37,038 bases of DNA from contig JAQGAU010000163.1 of NCBI GenBank assembly GCA_034698045.1, forward strand, positions 1-37,038, given 5' to 3'. The DNA is from Paramacrobiotus richtersi. Its lineage: Eukaryota > Tardigrada > Eutardigrada > Parachela > Macrobiotidae. This document shows positions 1 to 12,082 of this stretch, piece after piece. A program made the translations under genes and the position numbers. The notes under the pieces are model-generated. The model ran no database searches. It was not told where the DNA came from and saw only the letters and a list, made by a program, of their open reading frames with translations. How positions within the stretch are numbered: position 1 is the stretch's first letter; every line of letters begins with the position of its first letter.

Positions 1-1160
1 AGAGTCAACATCTCAGAAACCTGATTTTTTCTAACCGTGATTCATCCAGCTGAATCAGCGAGAATTATGAATGGCCGATTATTGAGTGTTTACAACAGGA
101 AACATGTATGCATATGAGTAATGTTGTACAGAAAAAATGAACGTTTGTGTGTATTGCGCGCGCCCGTGTATTCACGGAGAAGTAACAAAAACGGTTTGTG
201 CACAGAATCGTTAATTACGAGCTTGCTTATGTAGTAATAATGAGAACCGTTATCTAGTAATGCCCTTTCCCTTTTAGCTTTATGTGTAACATATAAAGTG
301 CTTAAACAACGCATGATACATGCAAACAACAGATACAGTTATTTTCTGCAAAAGCGACCATAACAGAAGAAAAGCGAGCACATTAATAATATCAATAACA
401 TTACATTAATAATATTAGATATTAGTCTATATTTATTTATAAATATATATTATATATTACAAATTAATATATTAATATATACCAATATTAATGAAATTAA
501 TAGCATTAATAATAATTAGTTTAATACTATTACAAGAAACACTACAATATTATATTACAGCGCGATATTCAGAACGCATAATCATAACCTTCAAAGTTAT
601 ATATATACTGTTGTAAAGCATAATATACAATTTGTATATATACTGTTAAATAGTATATACATTTTGAACGTTTAACTAATTTGTATTGCAAAACAAAACC
701 ATTATACAAATAATGAACCAACTAATGAACCATACACATAAATATCCAGTTGCATAAATTTAATTCAAAAATTTTGGCACTCATTATTCGAAAGTACTAA
801 TGTAAGTCCTATGCCAGTGTCCAGCCTACCAAAAACCCACGTACCCAAATGCAATTCCAACTGCCGGTTATGTAACAATTAATCAATAAACGGCATTGCA
901 CGGGACACTTTGGGTGATTAGCGTGGACCGAGACATTCCATTGCACAAAGAAAAAATTTTATTACCGAAAGTGATCAGTCTCAGTCGAAATAATTCATTA
1001 ACAGTGATCTGGATTATCATGTTCGACCAGGAAATTAAACTCGGCTACCCTATCAAAATTCCAGAAAATGCATGCAGATATTAGCCGGCTATATGCAATT
1101 AAAAGAGAAATCCAATGTTTTTTGATTACATGCGCAGTTTATTGCAGTTTTCGAAATCGG
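1..1160. other. AT-rich intergenic spacer
   Basis: No coding region I can support. Positions about 360-720 are strongly AT-rich with short ATATTA/TATA runs. Short open frames on both strands here lack signal peptides, domains or splice context and look like chance. Confidence 0.6.
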
Positions 1161-1162
1161 GG

Positions 1163-1170
1163 TATATAAA
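1163..1170 (+). promoter_or_regulatory. TATA box of the small secreted gene
   Basis: TATATAAA stands 137 bases upstream of the ATG at 1307. A start site about 30 bases downstream would give a 5' leader of roughly 110 bases. Inferred from motif and position only. Confidence 0.5.
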
Positions 1171-1306
1171 TCTTGCAGTATTGTTTGTAGAACATCATCA
1201 ATCAGTTTTCTTTGGTCATTTAGCTTTTGTCTGCAGTGAGCTGCTAATACCGTTTTCCGGTGTCGATCCTGACGTTTTTCTTGCGCTAAGACGACCGAGA
1301 AACAAA

Positions 1307-1994
1307 ATGCATATCGCCACTGTAATCCTGGTTGTGGTTGTCGTTGCATTGCCCGGTAAGCCAAATTTTATTTTTTTGTACATTAAACTAAATTTCTTGT
1401 AGAGCATAATGTTGATTATAATTTCTTGTAACACTATCTTTTTTTTCCTATTGCAGAGATTTCGGCGCATTACAAGCGGTCGAAAATCTTCGATATGTCC
1501 GACTTTGACAACGCATTTGATGACCTTGCCCCACGAGTTCGAGTGTATGACTACCCGGCCTACCGCCCGTACTGGGCACGAAATCGTCTCTATTCCGGAA
1601 GCCGGCGCAGTAATTCCGGAGCGAGCGCAACTGGAGGTAATCCAATAATCAGTGACCTTTGGTCTTTTTCTTAGTTTTGTTTTTAATCTGTTTTATAATT
1701 GTAGTGCTGCATTTGTTCGTATCTATATGTATACATTATGGATTTTGTACGTTCTGGTCACAATTGTCTCGATTTTGTACGGTAGAGTATAGAAGAAATT
1801 GATAAATGTTTTGTGTTGTAGATGGGCAAGTGGATTTTGGAACAGTCGATGCTGACGAAACGGTCCTGACCACACGCGACACGGGTTTCGCCCACGGACA
1901 AAGCAGAGGACGTGGATACGGAGCCCGCATTTCCTCCTCTGCGGCTTCCAGAACCGAAAAGAACAACGATTTCAATACCCTTTCCTGGTTCTAA
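1307..1994 (+). CDS. Small secreted protein, possible peptide precursor
   Basis: Three exons join in frame: 1307-1355, 1457-1636 and 1822-1994, giving 133 aa. Both introns interrupt a codon after its first base and have clean GTAAG/GTAATC donors and pyrimidine-rich TTGCAG or TTGTAG acceptors. Residues 1-20 are a signal peptide with a Val-rich core (VILVVVVVALP). The mature chain has no cysteine. It contains Lys-Arg and Arg-Arg pairs (HYKRSK, SGSRRSN), an acidic Asp/Phe stretch, a Tyr/Pro/Arg-rich block (RVYDYPAYRPYW) and a Gly/Arg block (GQSRGRGYGAR). This layout suits a neuropeptide or other processed precursor, but no known peptide family is recognisable and I see no Gly-Lys-Arg amidation site. 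A TATA box lies upstream. The gene model is fairly secure; the function is unknown. Confidence 0.7.
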
Positions 1995-2390
1995 TCGTCA
2001 TGTTCAGAAGTGGTCACGCAGTTGCTTGCACAGTAAATAATGCATGTATCCACATAATTTTGCTTACGCAGCAAGCTACTACATTGCTTATTGCAAGTGG
2101 TGTATTGAATATTCTTAATCTTTCTGCAACAGAGAATGATGCAGATGTATGCAAATTTCACGTTGCCTATGTGAGTAAATGCTGTATCTTTTGCCTTAGT
2201 TGTTAGAACTGCGAGCAAATGCTTTTCGCCGCAACGCTCAGTGCATCCTTTTAGCATAACAAAAGTTAAATTCAACGGGGAATTTTCCAGACCAAATGTC
2301 ACAAAAGGAGCCATTCAAACACCTATACATCTAGTTACATTTCATGTACACATCGTTCGAACTTCGGAACATACAGATACAAACCAAATT
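1995..2390. other. Intergenic region between convergent genes
   Basis: This lies between the stop of the small secreted gene (+) and the stop of the DRC5-like gene (-). It should hold both 3' untranslated regions. Open frames here on either strand lack supporting features. Confidence 0.5.
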
Positions 2391-5300
2391 TTATTTCTCT
2401 TCTGAACTAGAAGTTTCATCGTCGCTGCTCTCCTTAACATGCTCTTCCGATGGGAATCTCACATGCTTAATATTGAAATCAAACGTATGCTCTAATTCAA
2501 CCAGAATCTGCTCTTGACGGGCGTCTTGGTTCCGTGCCACGATCTCCTGAGTGCAGGTCTCGAAATCGGCCGAAAAACGATTCTCGCGGATGTTGAACTC
2601 TTGGATGTGATGGCTTTGTGCTAGAGCTTCTTGAATCTTCCGTGAAACGGCGACCTTAAAAACGAACATTGCTATCGACAATTCATTCAAATCCTATATT
2701 GCAAATGTAAGTCACCTGCTCTGTATATTCTGTACATGTAAAGTTGTATAGTACTTAACGAACGTTGCACTAGGCGATTGTTTTGGCTTGTAACAACGAC
2801 ATCTAACTTTCGCTAAGCACTTACGCCTTCGAGTTCATTGGCAGACAGATCATACTTTTCCAGTTTCCTGTTGGCTTTCATGGCATCCGTTAAAAGGTCA
2901 ACAATTGACCCGGTAATCTTATTCCCGCTGATCATCAGCTGTTGTAGGAAAGTAATACAGCTCTTTAGCACAAGACACAGGGCCTCCGCGCCAAGATCTC
3001 CAATTTCATTAAAATGCAAATTCAGAATCCGTAGCGACACCCCGCGTACTAAAGAACGTGCCAGTGCTTTGGCGCCGTCGGTGCCAATCTGATTATCGCT
3101 AAGGTCCACTTTATTCAACACTTCGCTTCGCTTTACCATCCGCGCTATGACGGCGGCCGTTTGGTTGCCAAGTTTATTGCACTGCAACTCCAAGATGGCT
3201 AGGTTTGGATGGTCCAGAAGGGCGGAACACACCACGGTTCCCTTGGCATCGTCGATATTGCAGTACGCGAGGCAGAGCCGCCGGAGCGACGCACAGATTA
3301 CGAGCGCTTCCGCCAAGCGTCGAGCGTCGTTGAGCGTGAACTGGTATAAGCGCCAGCTGAAGTTCATACCGCACTCGGTGATTCCGTAACGTATTTGGAG
3401 ATCCATCAAGTGGGGCATGTTTGCTAGAAACCCATAGAAATTCATCACTGACTTTCCATGAAACAGTTCACAAATCTGCCACGCTTATCGGTTTTGTTCT
3501 GCAGGAGTAATAAACCGTAAAAGTAAAGGAAAGACCCAACTGTACGATGCGAAGTTTCTGCACCAAACCGAATTTCATGAAGAAAAGAAAGTGCGTTGTT
3601 GCAGTTTGATAACGGTATTCAAACTTTAAAAGAATATGATATCCGTTGTGGGATACGTCTATATACTAAATCATATGTCGATTGTAAAATATCGTTGTAT
3701 CATTGTAATCGTTCGAAGCGTGGCAGATGTAAAATCTAACCTACAACAGGTACAAGATTGAGATGATCGGCCGCCAGGAACGGATTCATGGTTCTGGGAT
3801 GTGCCGGCGTATCATCCAGTTCCCTTGTGATATCCATCAAGATCCTATCACCCTCATCGATTCCTTTATTCAAATCCAGTTCCCTGTTGATCAGTCGCTG
3901 AAACTTGATCTTGGCCTTGTCCGACCACTTTGGAGTCTTAACGGCCGGGAACTGCTCGTTCCCCAGGTACTTCTTGATCTCATCGGCCATCGGGATCTGG
4001 CGGAGCACTGCACTATCCCGTCGATGCGTTTCGGGATCAATCTGGCTCTCCTCAACCGGTTCCGTAAAATTCACATGCTTCGTCAACTGTGCATCGACCA
4101 TAGCAGCGAAGTTTCCAAACGTATGACGGACGGGAGGTAGGAGCTGGTTGATCTGTAACTGCAAAACGTACTCCCCGATGTTCAGTAAATCGTTGAGTAG
4201 AATATTTGGGTCGGACTGGAGAGGAACGTAGTTTTCGATCAAATCTTGGAATCCACGTTCGATGTAGGTTAACTTCCAGCTGCCGTGGGTGTGGCGCGAA
4301 ATGGTCGGTCCCCAGCGGACTTTGCATGACCTTTCCCAGTAGCTTTCGTTGTGAAAGTAGTCGGCGGCTAGATATAGATTAATTTCGGTGGCGATCGGTA
4401 GATCGGGAAGAAAGCGTTGCTGGAGTTCCGTTGGGAGGGCGGCTAGTTGATAAGGCATGTCATGGAATGTGTTCTAAAACAAAGGTCTGTTGTGCTCTTG
4501 GATATACACGTAGCATGTCTTTATTGGTTTTACGACAAATCGATAGAAACGCTCTAACATGATCCTGTTAAAAAGGCTACTACAGGAACGAAACATGCGT
4601 CGTAAGCACGGCTTCCTAGAGTAGGTTGATCTCCATATATACTGTGATATAGATAATGCGGTCACCAGTACCTGAATAGTCTGCAGACAAATCTCCGAGA
4701 GTCGATCAATCACACTGAGTTTCCACGCTGGATCTTCCGGGAATATCCTACGGAACTGATACTCTTCGGGCTTCTCCGCATCTTCCTGCACGTTAAACCC
4801 TTCTTTCAACCTTCTCTGCAGGAGCTCCTCCAGCTGAATCAGCGGAGGTGCATGAGAACCACGCCCCATAAATTCGTCCGTGAGATTCTTATCTCGTTTC
4901 CAGTTCTCGTCAGTAAACTGATAATCAAATAGAATCGCTTTGTCCACAACCTTTTTCTTTTCCTTTTTCATCTGATCAAACTCTTCAAAATGTGCGGGCT
5001 GCTGACGGTATCGTAAGGGCACTGGGACGAGATGGGACGAGCGCTCCCGATCACGCCCATCTTTGCCTTGTAACTGCCCTTGAATATACGCCGTCAAGTC
5101 GTCCAGATCATTGTCGGGTTTGCTGGAAACCTTCTTCACAGACTGGTTGTTTAGCGCATCCGCCACCGAGATCTCGGCAAGATAGGACTGGTCTTCGGGG
5201 CTGAGATTAGCGTACACATTGGTGCGGATGTTGTCGTATGCTCGGAAGAATGGATCCCGAGCGCGTTCCTCACGGCGAGCCTTCTCCAAAGGGGTGATCG

Positions 5301-5436
5301 ATTCCGTTTGCGAGAGCGCGGAGATGGCATTCTGTGCAGGGAGGTTGTAGCTGCTGGATGAGAGGGAAGGTTGGGTTGGTTGTAAGAGAAAACTAGGGGA
5401 CTGCAGGTTTGGAGAGGAACGCTGTGGTGTCTGCAT
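2391..5436 (-). CDS. TCTE1: Dynein regulatory complex subunit 5 (TCTE1-like), leucine-rich repeat protein
   Basis: Four minus-strand exons, 5436-4672, 4473-3741, 3447-2825 and 2693-2391, join in frame to 807 aa. DRC5 is part of the nexin-dynein regulatory complex of motile cilia and sperm flagella, where it helps control axonemal dynein. The second quarter shows the family's pre-LRR region: an EDPxW segment near residue 235 (FPEDPAWKLSVIDRLSEIC), then LPTELQQRFLPDLP, NESYWERSCKVRW, HGSWKLTYIERG and the QLLPPV stretch. Exon 3 carries about six leucine-rich repeats beginning after YGITECGMNFSW, equivalent to the CGMNFEWNLFQF segment of vertebrate TCTE1. The N-terminal 230 residues are long, polar and charged, so the protein is clearly longer than the roughly 500 aa vertebrate form. 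The tail is acidic and Ser-rich (SSDDETSSSEEK). The 3740-3448 intron is the least certain join, and a small extra exon there is possible. Confidence 0.88.
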
Positions 5437-6602
5437 TGTAAAACGAGACCCATTGCTGCGTTTACCAGAAGTTTGCTTGTTGTCAAGGGCTAAAGCGCAC
5501 GTTTTGGACTGCTGCGAGTAAAATGCTCTGCTGCAGTATTCGCATTACAAATCGGCGTGAAATCGCTGCTGTAAAGGAATAATTATGGAATAAATGTACG
5601 TACACTCTGTGTTAGTCCAGTGGTATGCTAACGCTTACCAAGTGATGATAACATGCGGATAGATACGTACCTCCTTTGCCGTAAGAATCGGAAAGCATAA
5701 GTAACAAAAAAAGTGATAAGTTACATGACGGCATCCAGCATGCTCTTTCACGGTAAAAGCAGTTTACTGTATCTCCGAGAAAACCTACAAAGTATCTATA
5801 AAGCTTCTCATATTACAAGTTGAGTGAAATTGACGATCCAGGAAGTTTTTGTAATTCTGACGTGAACGGAATACTAATACAGTCTGAACTTGCACTGTGA
5901 AAGCCAAATTAAAGGTCAAGGTATGCATAGGATTGTTCACTCATTGTTGATTCTGTGCACGCTTTTCCCCTTCTTAAATACCTGAGAATCACAATAACAC
6001 AAAATTCTCTGTAGGTATATGTGTGTCGTTTAAAAAAATTCTTGACATTCAGAACTTTGTTGTGATGTGACACAAAGAAGCCGGCGCTAAAATAACTACG
6101 GCAGTTATGTCTGTACTAAAAACATTTGACTGTACGTACAGTGTACAATTAATTACAATTCACCACCATAGTTGATACCTGTTAGGCGTCAGCTGTTTTT
6201 GTATTTGCTAAAACTAATTTTGCAGTTGTACTTTCTGTGTCCTCAAATGTTTTGATCAAATTACACTTGCAAATTCACGTATGTGGCACGCGAAATACAT
6301 TTTTTAACTGATTTATAAGTGAAAAATTTCTTTTCGAAGCGGCCACAACTTCTCGTTACCAGCCGGCTACTTAACGATTATAACGATTTGATCTCCTGCG
6401 ATTTTATCACGATACAGCCCGGAGTCCGAAAAACGACACAGGATTTAATTTTGTACAACATCCTGAATGTGGCGCTTACATCACTACCGTTAGGTTAACT
6501 TTGTAAGCATAGTTGTTCGACTGTTGGTTTCTGTCATAGTGTGCTTTTAATGTATACTTGGAAGTATGTAATATAAAAAAATTGAAATAGTAGCCACATG
6601 CT
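5437..6602. other. Intergenic, DRC5 promoter side and galactosyltransferase 3' side
   Basis: No coding region, tRNA-like fold or repeat family is recognisable. It must include the DRC5 5' flank and the 3' flank of the next minus-strand gene. Confidence 0.5.
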
Positions 6603-7790
6603 TCACCGACCAGCCGCACTCCGTGGGTTTAAAACATTACATATTCTTTGGTACGTATAACAGTCATCACCCCAAAACTCGTACATCAACTCCTCTGTCG
6701 TATAATGGACACACATCGCACTCCGCTTCAAGCAACGGGAAAACTCCTCGGGATACCAGTGATAATTAGGAACATATATCCGGGTTAGATTGACCGCCGA
6801 GGCCACCACCCCATTCCAGAACGTATCTTCCATTGTCCCGGAATTAAGATACTTAGCAAAATATAACATCTTTGCGAGCACTTTCGTCGGATACGCATAT
6901 AACACCCCAGACATATATGGCACATAAACATTTGGTGCATAGTCCTCGCGGGGCACGTAGTACTTGTTTTCCAGGGACCGTCCCACGCCGATGTAAGACG
7001 GATCAGGATCGTGGTTACCGAAAACCGCCAACTGTCCTTCATGGTCCTTCAAAAACCTGGCATAACGTTCGATATTCAACCAGTTATCATCGTCCATTTT
7101 AACGGTGTAGGCCGAATTGGGACAGAACGCCGCTGCCCACTGGAAGAGATACATTGTCTTGACAGCTTGACCGCGATAGTTATCGATAAAGTGAGTGGTT
7201 TGGAGAATGTCACCGTACTGTGACGCTTCTGTCATCAGCGCTTGCTGGACATTGGTTTTCTCTGTCTGCCCAACGACAAACACCAGATAAACACCGCATT
7301 CGGGTTCGGCCAGTGAAGCCCACGTGGAGCGAACAGCTCTGCGGCGACTGAATCCGTCGGGGCGTGAAGAGATCATGATCATCATGAAGATCTGTTTGGG
7401 CAGGGTCCAGCAAGGTTTCGGTAGAATGCTGTACTGGCGAGCGGTGGTAATGGGATCACAGTAATACTGGGAAAAATCCGCTGGAAGTCGTTGCCAATGT
7501 GGAATCCTTTTCTCGATTAAATACCGGACGATATCTTTGTCAAGCAGTAAATGTAAAGGTTGTGAATTTGGAATTATTTTTCTGGGATAGAACTGTGGAA
7601 TTGGCCATGGTCTTGCGGTTACCGAAATGTTTCGTAATCCTGTGATCAGTGTGTGGTTACCGACGCCGGTGCTCCAGAAGCTCGAAACTCGATTGCGAAC
7701 GATTAGGGTAACAATGACCGTGGAAATAATAGCTATAAAATAGTGACCCCTCGGACGTACATAGTGAAAATCCCAGCCAAACCAAACCAT
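6603..7790 (-). CDS. GT31 beta-1,3-galactosyltransferase-like, Golgi type II membrane protein
   Basis: An uninterrupted frame of 395 aa starts at the ATG at 7790 in good context (AAGATGG). The frame runs 15 codons further upstream but only from a GTG, so I use the ATG. Residues about 14-34 form one membrane segment after a short cytoplasmic tail, the type II topology of Golgi glycosyltransferases. The catalytic domain shows the GT31 hallmarks in order: RRAVRSTW at 150-157, a DDD metal-binding motif in KMDDDNWLN at 233-235, a PYMSGVLYAY segment near 290, and MEDTFWNG with an acidic pair at 321-322 in the place of the family EDVYVG. GT31 enzymes move galactose, or N-acetylhexosamines, from a UDP-sugar onto glycan acceptors. 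Donor and acceptor cannot be deduced. The lack of introns contrasts with most neighbours and could reflect retroposition. Confidence 0.85.
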   Translation of the reverse strand: MVWFGWDFHYVRPRGHYFIAIISTVIVTLIVRNRVSSFWSTGVGNHTLITGLRNISVTARPWPIPQFYPRKIIPNSQPLHLLLDKDIVRYLIEKRIPHWQRLPADFSQYYCDPITTARQYSILPKPCWTLPKQIFMMIMISSRPDGFSRRRAVRSTWASLAEPECGVYLVFVVGQTEKTNVQQALMTEASQYGDILQTTHFIDNYRGQAVKTMYLFQWAAAFCPNSAYTVKMDDDNWLNIERYARFLKDHEGQLAVFGNHDPDPSYIGVGRSLENKYYVPREDYAPNVYVPYMSGVLYAYPTKVLAKMLYFAKYLNSGTMEDTFWNGVVASAVNLTRIYVPNYHWYPEEFSRCLKRSAMCVHYTTEELMYEFWGDDCYTYQRICNVLNPRSAAGR

Positions 7791-9771
7791 CTTAAACACA
7801 TTTCGGACAAAAAACCTGTGCAGACTCGATACCACAGGTTAACCAGCGAGTTAACATTAACACACAAACAGTACTAAAGTGACAGCGTCGTCTTACAGGT
7901 CACGTATCGACCAGGGTTGACTTGTGATATACTTACCGATACCGTACATTTATCCATTATTGTAAACATTGCTCATTTAGTTATCTTCGGCAAGATGGAT
8001 CAAAGATAAACATCTTAGATTCTCAAGTCGTGATACGCGGAAGCCTTCGACAACGTTGCATTGTATGGATCGACTGTACTTCAAAACAGTCAGGCTGTTG
8101 GTCTGGGAACGTGAAGTCCCGAGAACGTGGCAGTCTGCACGTTACCTCGATACGAACCGGCGGACCGTTAAAAAGCGTTCCAGTGCGTATACAGCAGATT
8201 GCGGCAGTCCATAAGCTCGCGGTTCAATGACATTCGATATTCTCCACAGCTTAGTTTATGATGTGGTGTGAAACAACTGTGAAGAATTTTATACTGCTTT
8301 CAGTCAGCTCGTAAAATATAGATTAAAAACGAGATTAGAGCAAAGCGTGAAGTTTTATGCCACTGAACAACAATCCGCATTACTAGCCCGGAATTCGGTG
8401 TTTCAAAGTTACTTAGGCGGTAATTGGAATCACTGGATTGAGAATTCCACATTGTCAACGAATATGTACTCAATTTAAATTTTTTAAATTCTCGCACATA
8501 TTAACACTTTTTTCATGAATAAGTTTTGCATTTACTGTTCAAAGTTTTCTTCTTATGATGAACATGTAGTGCATGTAGAGCACGTAGAGCAGGTAATCCA
8601 GCGACAAGCTGTCCTTCTACAAGCTGTATGCATATAATTGCAGTACGACTGAAGAGTTATAGCTATCTGTATCTGAAAAGATATAACTTCAGCCCATAAA
8701 ACGTTCCTGGAAGCTAGTAAAAACCAGTATTAGTCACCAGAGACGGTGCGGGTGAGACCGCAGTGATGTTCGCAGTGGAGAAGAACTGTAAACTGATGAT
8801 AAAGGTGTGCGAACCTGCCTCCTTACACGTTCGAATACCGTGCTTTAATGTGATTCGTGCCTCGGATTTTTCATTCGGACTTTCTTTTTCAATGAGGAAA
8901 GGTTCTTGTAGCTTGTTCCTGAAGTTCAGGTGATCACCTAAGAGGGAAGATTTTTTCACAGTAAATCGCTTTAAATTCTGCTTCGCAAGAAAAACTATAT
9001 CAATCACCTCAACGAAGAGAGTGTAATGAAGAGCAGCGCAATTTACATTGCGGTGTGCAACTCGATCGACTGACTCAAATGCTCCCAGCTTTGCACGAAC
9101 AACACCCGCAAAAGTCAGTGATAACTTGATTGAAAACCCTATTTGATCCGAGACGTTAACGACACGCCAACGACGTCAGCTAATTAGAACATATATCCAT
9201 GCACAATCGATCGCGACGAAGGAAATGTTTTTCTCCTGCCCCGCAAACAAATCCCGACAACACTGCAGTTGTCTGGAACGCCGACAGCACAAAGCGATGC
9301 TTCTCATATATGAGCGACAGATAGATCCCGATACATTGTTTACGCGTTAGGATGTCCGAACTAGACGGGTGTTGTAATACATTGTACGGGGAAATGAGCG
9401 TTCCTAACGGATGAGAGATGGCAATCCAAACGCACAGCCAATGAAGCCATTAACAAATTGCACCCCAATCATGTCACTCAAGAGGACCAAATGCCGTCGC
9501 TCAACCGGAAACGCTCCCGTGACAATCTCTTTCTTGTACATTTCTAGTCTACTGCAGATCTCTGCGCACCGATCGTGTTTCTTTACCAAGAGATGCCATA
9601 GTTGGCTGCTGTATTTAAATCTCATTTGATTGAAAATTCATTATTCTTATTGTTTACTTTGGACCAGCTGGGTTTTTGGTGACCCTGAACTGTTTATCGC
9701 CGTTCTCTTTTCTGAGAACATTACACATGTCAGGCGAAAGTTTTAGAACTGAAATTCTAGACATGTAAGAA
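7791..9771. other. Intergenic region with weak coding hints on the minus strand
   Basis: This is nearly 2 kb with no recognisable gene. Two minus-strand frames look more protein-like than chance: 9625-9404 (73 codons from an ATG, containing RRHLVLLSDMIGVQFVNGF) and 9007-8714 (containing ARITLKHGIRTCKEAG). A further open stretch near 9340-9185 on the same strand includes SAFQTTAVLSGFVCGAGEKH. I could not join them by convincing splice sites. They may be exons of an unrecognised gene, a decayed gene, or chance. Confidence 0.3.
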
Positions 9772-11470
9772 ATGCTGCACTGGGAACTGGAAACGAATGA
9801 GGGAAGAACAGTCCTCGGTTCAAGAGAAAATACCACCGGCCTTACATTCCCAGCATTATGCACGTGGTTTGTCTGTACCAATCTTATCAGCCTTGTGGGA
9901 ACAATCTCTTCCATACTTTTACTGTATGCTATTTTAACGAATAAATCATTACGTAGCGGGTGTGGTATTTTGATTGTCCATCTGTTGTCTCAAGAGCTGA
10001 TCACGTGCTCGGCCCACTATCCATTGTTTACTATTAAAGTGCTGTTAAAAGCTCTGGATATGTATTCGTTTACAGACGATTGTCATGTCAGTCCAATATT
10101 TTTCGTAACGGTTATCCATGCGGGAAACTGGTCAGCATGTTTTTTAGCGTTGAACCGGTTTGTGGCCACTCTGATTCCGTTGAAATACGAAGAATGGATG
10201 ACGACAAAAATTAATATTGCAATGATTGTAATCAGCTGGATGATAGGTGAGTGATTGGGCATCATGCACTCGGCAAAAAATTTCTCTGGCGTCTTACATA
10301 AATCCGTATAACTATATCAGAATCAGAAAAACAATCAGACAAAAATTACGTAGCTTTTTGAACTTGGATGAGATAATGAAAACAGTGGCAAATCTATAAA
10401 GACGTCAAATAGCCGTTGATAGAAATGGATAATATCGGTTATTTATATGCAAATAGTTAACTTTCCCTCGGCAGATAGTTGATTTTATTAATCACACTAA
10501 CCTTTTTTAAACCTCTTACCTTTATTGTGTATTCCGATAAAATTCGTTCTTAGTTTTTACAGCGCTTTTATGGTCTTCACAATTTCATGTTTATTTATGT
10601 TTTGGATCGTTTTTAAAAATCTGAACTTTGCATTGCACTGCGCATGCTTCTCAGTTCTCGTTAATGAAAAACAATACAGAAATCACTTCCACGAAGAACA
10701 GTCTACTATGATTTAGTTAGTACATTCCGCTTATTTCCGAAAACAAGCATATACACTGAAATACATACATATGATTAATTTTCATCATTTTCTACCAAAT
10801 GAATTTGTTTACCATTATCTCCGGAAGGAGTCAGTCCATACGTAAATTATTATGCTTTTTGTCCCATTTCAAAGGTATATCGTGCAACATCCCGCCGTTA
10901 TTCAACACCGGCTTAACCTTTTTCGCCTCCCACCTGGGTACATGCGAAATCATCCGCCATCCAGGACCGACATTTTCCCTCATTGTCGCCACAGGCGCCT
11001 ACATCCCTATCACTCTATTGGGAATAATGCACATCACAATCTACATGCGCACACGCTTCCGTTGGCCGTGCTGGGACAACCGGCGCAGCATGTACCAAAC
11101 CTCTCCAGTGTGGAAGAAACGTCTCAAGCGGAGAATCATGATCGCCCGGATGTTGTTCGCATCATTTATTTGGTACTGCATGTGCTTTCTTCCTGTTCCG
11201 ATTCTCTTAGCCATGCGACCGGATATTTACTTTGGCATTGATTTGGTACTGCTCTGGTCGCGATTCCTTCTGTTATGTGGATATGCCGCTAATCCGGTAA
11301 CTGCTCATTAGCCTAACTGCGGAGGATGATGTTATTGTTTATGAAGGAAATAATATATTTTCCTTGCTTTTTAGCTGATCTTTATATGCATGAATTCGCA
11401 GTACCGCAAAGCAATTGCCGGTTTGATGTCGAACAAGCCCCGCAGCACTCGTCTCGATGCAACGCAGTAA
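9772..11470 (+). CDS. Class A (rhodopsin-like) G protein-coupled receptor, orphan
   Basis: Three exons, 9772-10246, 10875-11296 and 11375-11470, join in frame to 330 aa. The third exon is easily missed: reading past the GTAACT donor ends at once, whereas splicing to the acceptor at 11374 gives NPLIFICMNSQYRKA, the TM7 NPxx(F/Y) motif plus helix 8. Seven membrane segments are visible. They include TM1 (NLISLVGTISSILLLY), TM3 ending in ALNRFVATLIP, TM4 split by intron 1, TM5 (GAYIPITLLGIMH) and TM6 (FASFIWYCMCFLP). The Cys before TM3 (DDCHVS) and the Cys in loop 2 (HLGTCEI) can form the usual disulfide. The DRY motif is replaced by NRF. The short N terminus has one Asn-X-Thr site (ENTTG). The likely role is a plasma-membrane receptor for a small ligand or peptide; the ligand is unknown. 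Confidence 0.85.
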
Positions 11471-12082
11471 ATCAGCCAGGATGTCTAAAGTAAGGACATC
11501 AATCAGCGTGTACGTCTGCATTAGTTGGAATAAATGCTTAATTAGCGAGACAAAATAACTGGTTTTGCATTTAGTAAAATTTTACGATATTTTTTCCAAG
11601 TTTTGGTAAAAATGTCGGAACATTTGGTACCATACACACACAATATGGCAGTATTTACCGGAAATAGCCACAGCTGTAAGTAAGCATACGTTGGCAAGCA
11701 AAATGTCAGAATTAATGACACGGATTAATGAATCATGTTATCCAGGGAGTGGCATCAACCGGAATGTTGCCAATATGGCAACAACAAGGGAAGCCGTCGA
11801 ACTCTAGAAACCTCGCGGCCAGTGATTCAAGCTCTTTTTGAAAGGTACGATCGAGGTACGTACAGTAATCCATCATGGAGATGCATAAGAATACACCTTC
11901 CTATATCCTGAGACGACCCTGCCAAAGGGCGAACACCACCGCCATTAACAACTCAATGTACAAACTCCTTTAGGGTGTCGGAATAGCCTCACACATAAAT
12001 ACCCCAGAACACTTCAAAAGTTTGAACATTCTTTTAGGCGCCGATAGTGCAAAGGAGTTTTCACTAACATCATTGTACCATC
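11471..12082. other. Intergenic, serpin 1 upstream region
   Basis: No coding region is supported. A short perfect hairpin, GTTGCCA-ATA-TGGCAAC, occurs near 11764-11780. The proximal promoter of serpin 1 should lie at the right end. Confidence 0.45.
11995..12001 (+). promoter_or_regulatory. Possible TATA-variant of serpin 1
   Basis: An ATAAATA-type motif followed by CCCC lies about 85 bases before the serpin 1 ATG. Its sister gene has a canonical TATAAAA in the comparable place. Weak evidence alone. Confidence 0.3.

Noticed and set aside
3736-4458. Treating the DRC5 second exon and the LRR exon as separate genes
   Set aside because: The pieces follow the vertebrate TCTE1 order exactly and the junction phases agree, so one gene explains them.
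5600-5680. tRNA-like string (ttagtccagtggtatgctaa)
   Set aside because: It resembles a D-arm, but no T-arm GGTTCRANNCC or acceptor pairing follows at the right distance.
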